The notes beneath the pieces were generated by a model that was given only the letters and a program-made list of their open reading frames with translations, was not told the DNA's origin and did no database searches. The position numbers were made by a program, and so were the translations under genes. Below are positions 58,668 through 64,000 of a stretch of DNA of 64,000 bases, piece after piece (within the stretch, counting starts at the first letter, position 1; each line of letters starts with the position of its first letter). Location of the stretch: contig NC_135500.1 of NCBI RefSeq assembly GCF_052857255.1, positions 166,506,937-166,570,936 on the forward strand, in the 5' to 3' direction. The stretch comes from Amblyomma americanum (lineage: Eukaryota; Arthropoda; Arachnida; Ixodida; Ixodidae).

Positions 58668-58823
58668 GCGACGCCCAGCTGCCGACCAACCACCGGCAGC
58701 AGATAGCGCAGAGCTCCCTCAGCGTGCACAACGTGCAGCGGGCCTCTGATGAGGGAGAATACTCGTGCCTGGCCCGAAACGGGAACCTCACCGCTCGCGG
58801 CAACACCTTCGTCAGGGTCCGAG
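58668..58823 (+). CDS. Dscam: Dscam exon, second half of Ig6
   Basis: This 156-nt exon (52 codons) is phase 1-1, with acceptor cttctcgcag and donor GTAATT. It continues Ig6 from the core Trp: GDAQLPTNHRQQ, then SSLSVHNVQRASDEGEYSC with the closing cysteine, and LARNGNLTARG with a sequon (NLT), ending VRVR. The Q-L-P-x-N-x-R-Q pattern matches the corresponding Dscam segment. The donor is followed by a purine-rich GAGA/GAAA tract (58849-58890). The preceding intron is only 640 bp, the shortest in this gene. Confidence 0.92.
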
Positions 58824-61455
58824 GTAATTACTGCCCAGCCTAGTGGAGAAAGAGAGAGAGAGAAAGAAAAAGAAGGAAAAGTAGAGAGGGGAAGAGGAAA
58901 TGCCCTTTTCTAAGCCAGAAAAACCGCATGTGGTCTATCCTTGCAACGCGGCTCGGCGGATGTGCCGTTGGGAGGACCTTCGTTTTAGGGATCTCGTTTC
59001 CCTTTTTTTGTATTTCTCTTTTAATACTTCCTTCCTGCGCCCTATCCAAGGGAACGGGATAAAAAAGAGAAAAGTGAGACGAATGACTGCTGGCGCGCGA
59101 GATAAATTCCGCAGCAGCTCGGTGCGGCTCCGTAAATTATTCATTCCACGCAATTTCAAAGGGTGCCCTCCCCCTTTTTTGGTATTGCTCCCTTTTATTC
59201 TTTTTTTCTTGTTTCCGTTCTAGTCCTCAGACAAAAATTGGGCTCATTTACTAAAGGAGATGGAATGGATGCAGGCATCTGTATTTCATTTGACGCGGGT
59301 GTTTTAATTTTCTCGGGCAGAGGATGCTGAGTCGGTGGTATACGAAGGATAAAGTAACAGATGTGGGGTTAGCAAATGCAGATGCGTTAACGTGAACGTG
59401 GAAACGTATTTTTTTTCTTTTGAACACGTGACAGAAGCAGGCGTTTAGATTTGCGTTTCTAGCCTACGAATTGCATCTCGTCATTTTGAGTACAGTCACC
59501 CAGGTAACCTATGAAAGCAACATTTTCGTGATCATAAAAAAGAATTGCCGATCGAAATTTACCTCACATATACTCAAAGTAATGCTTCGTGTTGATAATT
59601 CGCGCAGAATATTTGCTATCCTGATACCTATGATACCCAGTGTATCATGATTACTTGTTTCTGGAGTTATTCACTTCTACGGTAATATACACCAGAGTTT
59701 CTTAACGTGAATTCTACCTGCTCATAAGCCCTTCTCCTTCAGCAGAAGCTCATAGAGATACACAATTGGTGCCAGCGCTTATTATTTGAAAGTCTCAGCT
59801 GATGAATAAATTTGCATCGTACGTAAAACTAAAGGAAGAGATAAATGTTTCCTATCCAAACCTGCGGTCTAAGGTGGCCTGTTGTTCATCCTTTCTCTCT
59901 TGTCCGCGCAAAGCAAAGAAAGGAGATATTTTCTAACGCAAATGCGTTGGTTAGGATACGTTCTAGCCTCCCATTTATCCTTATTACTCTCTTATTCAAA
60001 GTAATCCGCCTTTAATTAGCTGATAATTCCACTTTATACCCAAGCCGGAAACAAAAACACATCTACTCGAGTAGTGCCCTGAAGGCGTTCGCAACTTTGT
60101 TTCCCAAGGGCTTTGGAGAAAGTCAACCCATGAATAAGGACCACTCCAAGGCCCCTGTTAGTGCTCTGTCTTTAACCAACTTTGACCTCCTCGACTCGAC
60201 CGCTTAGAATCCAGCTCGAGCAAACAGAGCGAAACGGCGACTCCCTTGTCCGGCAGCTGCCGAAGCAGTTTCGGAGCAAATCACACCGGCTTCTCGGGAT
60301 CCCGCTCGGGACTCGTTGGAAAGCACGCGCACGTACGGGAACGTGACTTCGAAACCGATCCTAACTTGGAAAGAAGAGGCACTCTTGAAACGGGGGAAGA
60401 ATGAAAAAAAAAAGGAGAGAAACGGAAACGGGAGGGAGGGCAGAAATGGGGAAGAGTTTAGGTGAAGCCCGTTTCTTTCGGGACCAGAAGTAATTCTCCA
60501 CGTTCTTGGAGGGGTGAGGCAACATCTTCACGTCTCGGGACCGAAGGAGCTTCGAAATCTGCGGCTCACACGGCATAGGGGTGACGGTGGCGAAGAGGGT
60601 GAGGGAGAAGGTTTGTAAGTCCACGGGGAAGCGTGGCGGCAAAACGGCTCCTTCCCCCTAGGGGGCCAACCCCCTTAAAGCACTTCTGGCGCTTGGGACC
60701 TAGCCGCCGCCGATTCGGAGGCATTAAGCCCCCATTTCCCCCATCGTTTAAAGGCCGGCCCACACCGGAATACTGAACGATCTCGGTCGCCTGGCTTGGA
60801 TGGGTAAGCATGCACGGTTCTTAAGGGATGCGCGCTGCGTGCGCCTGGCACTCTCTCCTCGTGCGAGGCTGCTCTGTTTGGCTTTTTTGCTTGAATATTA
60901 AACTGTGGAGCAGCCAGATAACGTCAATATAGAAGGACAGGACCGGTGTTTTATGGGAACACTGTAGATGGAGGATGGCTCTAGGACAGACGCTCGCATT
61001 TCTTATGGCAACGATACTGCTGTGAAAAATAAGGCAACGGGAGCGCCTCAGCTTGTGACTAAGACCCAGAGAGGCGCCTGGAGGCTTTCACGCCCCAGGC
61101 CTGGTCTGAATAAATGGGTGACGGGTAGATTTTTCCCGCGTTGTTAAAAAGTTGAGGACAATGGAGAGTGACGACTGAGCAATTATAAAATCTGTGAAGT
61201 TCCCGACGGTTAGGGGACCTGAAGCTAGTACTCCTGAAATGCGAGTTTGACGCTCTGCCCTTAATCCATTGGTGAATCCCCTGCCGAAAATCAGAGGGCA
61301 GATTTGAATAAATTGAGAGCTTTTCCATGAAGCGTTTGCAAGCTCCTGCTGACGGACAACTGTGAACTTTCCAAAGCCGAGAAGATCTGCAGTGCAACAG
61401 TCGCATCGTAGTAAACTGAAAGGAGAAAACATGGATACGAAAGGTGGAGAATGGT

Positions 61456-61474
61456 GGGGGGGGGGGGGGGGGGG
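61456..61474. repeat. Homopolymer G tract
   Basis: Nineteen consecutive G in the intron before the Dscam Ig7 exon. Confidence 0.97.
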
Positions 61475-62031
61475 TAATGGAATGTAGGGCAGAGATGATG
61501 CATTGTTATCGCCCAGTACAAGCGTACATTTTCTACAGTACGAGCAATGCTGCGGTCAAAATGAGAGGAGGGAGTTTGTGACCAGATATTTGACAAGTCG
61601 AAAGGAAATCGAATAAACCTTGCATCAAAGAAAACCTTGCTTCAGCACTGAGACCGGTTTAAATTCAGGCAAACACATGCCCCTGTCGACTTCACCTGAT
61701 GTCGGGGCTGCTTTAAAATTGTAGCTTCAAACGAGTGTAGAAGCTAATATCACGTAACGAACAAGCAAGCAATAGCCAATTCGTACCGTTTTCGTACCAA
61801 AGCTTTTCTGCTCACCATTCCTGTAGAGGTCTAGATAGAGGAAGCCTACAAGGGCAGCAGGGGTCGAACGTCATGCTACTTCATCTTCCCAGTACCGAAC
61901 TCAGCATAGGATGTACTGAGTTGGCGATGTCAGCGCAGAGTTCAACGTTTGACTACGTGTCTCAGCAAAGCGCTCAATGAAAGCGTGCGTCACGTGCCTT
62001 GCTCAGTTCCAAAACAGGCATACACTTCTGA

Positions 62032-63000
62032 CATTATGAAAACTCCAGGTGCTAACAAACAACGACACAGAAGGGACACAGCGCTTTAAAGTCAGCTTTA
62101 AAGTCATCTTTAAAGTTTAAAGCCAGCTGCATCAAACTGTTGCCACCATCGCATCAAGGAAAGTGTCGATTATCAGGTGGAAAGACTGATTAACAGCGGA
62201 TATCCAGGTCACATGATCGGCAGAGCCAGCGAGAAGGTTATTCGCCAGGTAAAGGGCCAGAGAAGAAACGACCAAAAAGAACACAGCAAACCTGTGGTAG
62301 TACCGTATGTGCATCGACTTTCACACGGGATTAAGAAAGTCACTGGCAGGTATGGCATTCGTGTCATGTTTTCGGCTCCCAAAAAGCTGTCAACTTTATG
62401 CCCTGCGATTCAAATTAAGGTAGAGCGAGGAGCAAAGAAAAGAAAAGGAGGATGTGCTGTCAGACATATATCACTGTACGTCGCGTGCAAAGTGGCCACA
62501 GTGTACAAAATCCCCATGTCATCCGGAAAAGTGTATATAGGGCAAAGTGGTCGATGTTTGAATGTGCGGCTGATGAAGCATGTCGGAGATTTGGAAAAAG
62601 GTAACACATTAAAACAATATGGTTCTTCATTGCCGTGATAGCAGCAAGCACAAGAAGAAATAAATGTTTTCCCCTTTTTTCCAAAATATGTGTTCTTTTT
62701 CGTAACCGAGATCGTGTTACGTGGGAAATAGTTGAAGCCTATCATATCGCAGAAACGAGGCATACATGTGTTAGTGACCCTTCAGTTGGCTCGTCTTGTG
62801 CAGAGATAAGCTTTTGAAATAGCGATAAAACCGTGTATCTTTTCCTGCGCATTGGTCGGCATGTGGCGTGCGATTAGTCTGGGTTTGTTTTGGTTTTTGT
62901 TGTATATACAGAAGCCTCGGAATAAAAATTCTTGTAGTTGCGAGTAAGCGATGTGTCCCTTCTGTGTCGTTGTTTGTTAGCGCCTGGATTTTTCATAATG
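62032..63000 (+). mobile_element. Short Penelope-like element with inverted terminal repeats
   Basis: 49-bp inverted repeats (62032-62080 and 62952-63000; two mismatches by eye, outer end CATTATGAAAA) bound a 969-bp unit. Inside is the C-terminal part of a Penelope-type polyprotein with a GIY-YIG endonuclease domain; the reverse transcriptase is absent. Penelope elements are known to carry terminal repeats (pLTRs) in direct or inverted order, which fits. A duplicated CTTTAAAGTCA-type motif (62083-62120) follows the left repeat. The unit lies in the intron before the Dscam Ig7 exon. It must be non-autonomous, by deletion or by birth as a short derivative. I see no clear target duplication. Confidence 0.83.
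62130..62817 (+). pseudogene. Penelope C-terminal linker and GIY-YIG endonuclease
   Basis: The frame (best stretch 62177-62638) reads through a Penelope-type linker: VERLINSGYPG, then VPYVHRLSHGIKKV, RVMFSAPKKLSTLC, a basic stretch with cysteines, and TVYKIPMSSGKVYIGQSGR. The last contains the YIG box and the conserved Arg of GIY-YIG nucleases; the GIY half is changed to TVY, as is usual in Penelope. The family uses this domain to nick target DNA. After about 62630 a frameshift moves the end of the protein into another frame, where VEAYHIAETRHTCVSDPSV (ending near 62817) matches the normal C terminus. Reverse transcriptase motifs are missing upstream. Confidence 0.82.
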
Positions 63001-63590
63001 AACGTATACCAACTAGCTCAGTTTTCTGCCCTGTTGCATACACTACTGAACTACACGCAAACTACCGCCACTGAGCCGTGAATCTCAGTTTCTCCACACC
63101 AGTGCAATCTGATACGATTTTAGTTTTTGTCGCGGCCAGCAAGAGCTTGGTAGTGCTCATCATTTGAAATAACCGTGGGAGTTTGCAGTATCTCCAAGAC
63201 TCCATGAATTGTCTATCGCCATCTGAACTAATCAGCGCGAATGCCGTAATTATTTTGCAAGTGAGTTCTTCCAGCGCATGCGAAAAGTCGACCATCACTA
63301 GCAATGCGTTCTTCAATCATACCACCCTGGTCCTTACTTTCGGTTCACGGTATACTTTTGGTTCACAAGATACGTGGTGTTCACTGCTGGATGCCGACAG
63401 ATGACAGTAGCTGGTGATGTCCGGGAAAGCTGGGCTACCTTGGTGAGAAACTTTAAGCACGGAGTTTCACCACTGGCATTACGGCTTTTTGTGCAAATCT
63501 TCTACGCTAGGGTTAATGTCTCGGTGGAAAAGGAACGCAGCGACGAGCGCCGCAGTATCGTGTACCGATGCTACGTGGAATCTGGCGCAG

Positions 63591-63878
63591 TGCCACCGGT
63601 CATCGACAGCCAGATGCTCCCGGACGTGCTGACGGCGAACGAGGGCATGAACGTGAAGATGCTCTGCAGCGTGGTGCAGGGAGACCCACCCATCGCTCTG
63701 CGCTGGACGCGAGGCGGGCGCACCGTGGCGCGCGGCGCCTCGGTCTCTCTGCAGAGCCTCGAAGACTCATCGGTGCTCACGCTGAAGGCCGTGTCGATGA
63801 GGGACTCCGGCAACTACACCTGCGAGGCATCCAACAGGGCGCTCACCGTCAACAGGACCGTATCCCTCGTCGTTAACG
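63591..63878 (+). CDS. Dscam: Dscam exon, Ig7
   Basis: This 288-nt exon (96 codons) is phase 1-1, with acceptor tctggcgcag and donor GTAGGC. It encodes a complete Ig domain: VPPVIDSQMLPD, first cysteine in VKMLCSVVQGDPPI, core Trp in LRWTRGG, and closing motif MRDSGNYTCEASNRA with sequons NYT and NRT, ending LVVN. The Q-G-D-x-P and VPP start are typical of Dscam Ig7, which is exon 9 (33 alternatives) in Drosophila Dscam1, and chelicerate short Dscams are known to begin with an Ig7-like domain. The polypyrimidine tract is weak and the frame stays open about 72 codons upstream; I chose 63591 because only this acceptor keeps phase with the 58668-58823 exon. Only one Ig7 exon is visible before the window ends. 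Confidence 0.9.
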
Positions 63879-64000
63879 GTAGGCACGTTGTAATCCTCAG
63901 TTTTGGTGGGTTATGTTGTTCTGTTACTTGAGCTTCCTAAGCAGAACAAATGTCTTCTATTTGTGATAAGTTTCACGAAATAGTAAGTATTGAAAGTTTT

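Larger units (their letters stand above)
58824..63590 (+). other. Dscam intron (4.8 kb) before Ig7
   Basis: Contains a purine-rich GAGA/GAAA stretch after the donor, a GC-rich block at 60.2-60.85 kb with no recognised domain, the G19 tract, and the short Penelope element. No further Ig exon was seen. Confidence 0.75.
39537..63878 (+). other. Dscam: Dscam-type Ig cell-adhesion gene, internal part (7 exons, Ig2b to Ig7)
   Basis: Seven exons at 39537-39683, 41153-41273, 51885-52060, 53964-54233, 57620-58027, 58668-58823 and 63591-63878 join into 1566 nt, 522 codons, with no stop. Every intron starts GT and ends AG, and phases match at all six junctions. Domain order and sequence follow Dscam: second half of Ig2, Ig3, Ig4, Ig5, Ig6, Ig7, each Ig with its cysteine pair, core Trp and a D-x-G-x-Y-x-C or similar motif. 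Family role (established): homophilic membrane receptor in neuronal self-recognition and, in some arthropods, immunity. Start codon, signal peptide, Ig1, first half of Ig2, FNIII domains and membrane segment were not found, so the gene runs out of the window at least at the 3' end. Intron lengths are 1469, 10611, 1903, 3386, 640 and 4767 bp. Chelicerates have many Dscam paralogues and I cannot say which this is. Confidence 0.93.

Noticed and set aside
63374..63590. Extension of the Ig7 exon upstream, including a YRCYVES string that resembles an Ig closing motif
   Set aside because: Acceptors further upstream (for example at 63510) break phase with the Ig6 exon, and Dscam Ig7 normally starts at VPP. 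Kept only as a possible alternative start.
1..64000. CRISPR array, bacterial operon, rRNA genes or telomere repeats
   Set aside because: Looked for regular spaced repeats, TTAGG/TTAGGG-type arrays and rRNA-like sequence; none seen.

Overview
The window looks like chromosomal DNA of a hard tick (Ixodida, probably metastriate). This rests on the dense set of tRNA-derived SINEs of the kind known from ixodid ticks (Ruka-like), on the I-type, CR1-like, Penelope-like and Ty3/gypsy retroelement remnants, and on a split, long-intron arthropod Dscam-type gene. There is no bacterial-style operon, CRISPR array or rRNA, and I saw no functional tRNA.

Layout. From 1 to about 39.5 kb I recognise no host exon with confidence. 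This part holds: scattered SINEs of three families; a 5'-truncated, frame-broken I-type LINE on the minus strand (5487-7917); a complete but mutated Ty3/gypsy LTR retrotransposon on the minus strand (13481-17746; 167-bp LTRs, tRNA-Leu-type primer site, CTTAC target duplication) nested inside a Ruka-like SINE; three long inverted-repeat (MITE or foldback-like) units at 21971-22184, 31900-32050 and 33412-34015; a pair of tRNA-like SINEs placed head to head near 29.64-30.04 kb; CpG-rich stretches; microsatellites; and several homopolymeric G or C tracts of 13-21 bases.

From 39.5 kb to the right end the plus strand carries seven exons of a Dscam-type immunoglobulin cell-adhesion gene: second half of Ig2, the two half-exons of Ig3, Ig4, Ig5 plus first half of Ig6, second half of Ig6, and Ig7. 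Splice phases agree throughout and the seven exons give one uninterrupted reading frame of 522 codons. The 5' exons (signal peptide, Ig1, first half of Ig2) and everything after Ig7 (remaining Ig and FNIII domains, membrane segment, tail) are not found and probably lie outside. The introns hold a CR1-like LINE fragment, a possible Penelope terminal fragment with a hammerhead-like core, a short Penelope element that has lost its reverse transcriptase but keeps its GIY-YIG endonuclease domain between 49-bp inverted repeats, and an antisense SINE ending 39 bp before the second Ig3 exon.

The gene product would be a surface receptor for homophilic adhesion or self-recognition; everything else recognised here is mobile DNA. 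I found no convincing new multi-gene system. The items most worth checking are the inverted-repeat elements, the composite second SINE family, the reverse-transcriptase-less Penelope element, and the SINE pressed against a Dscam splice acceptor.
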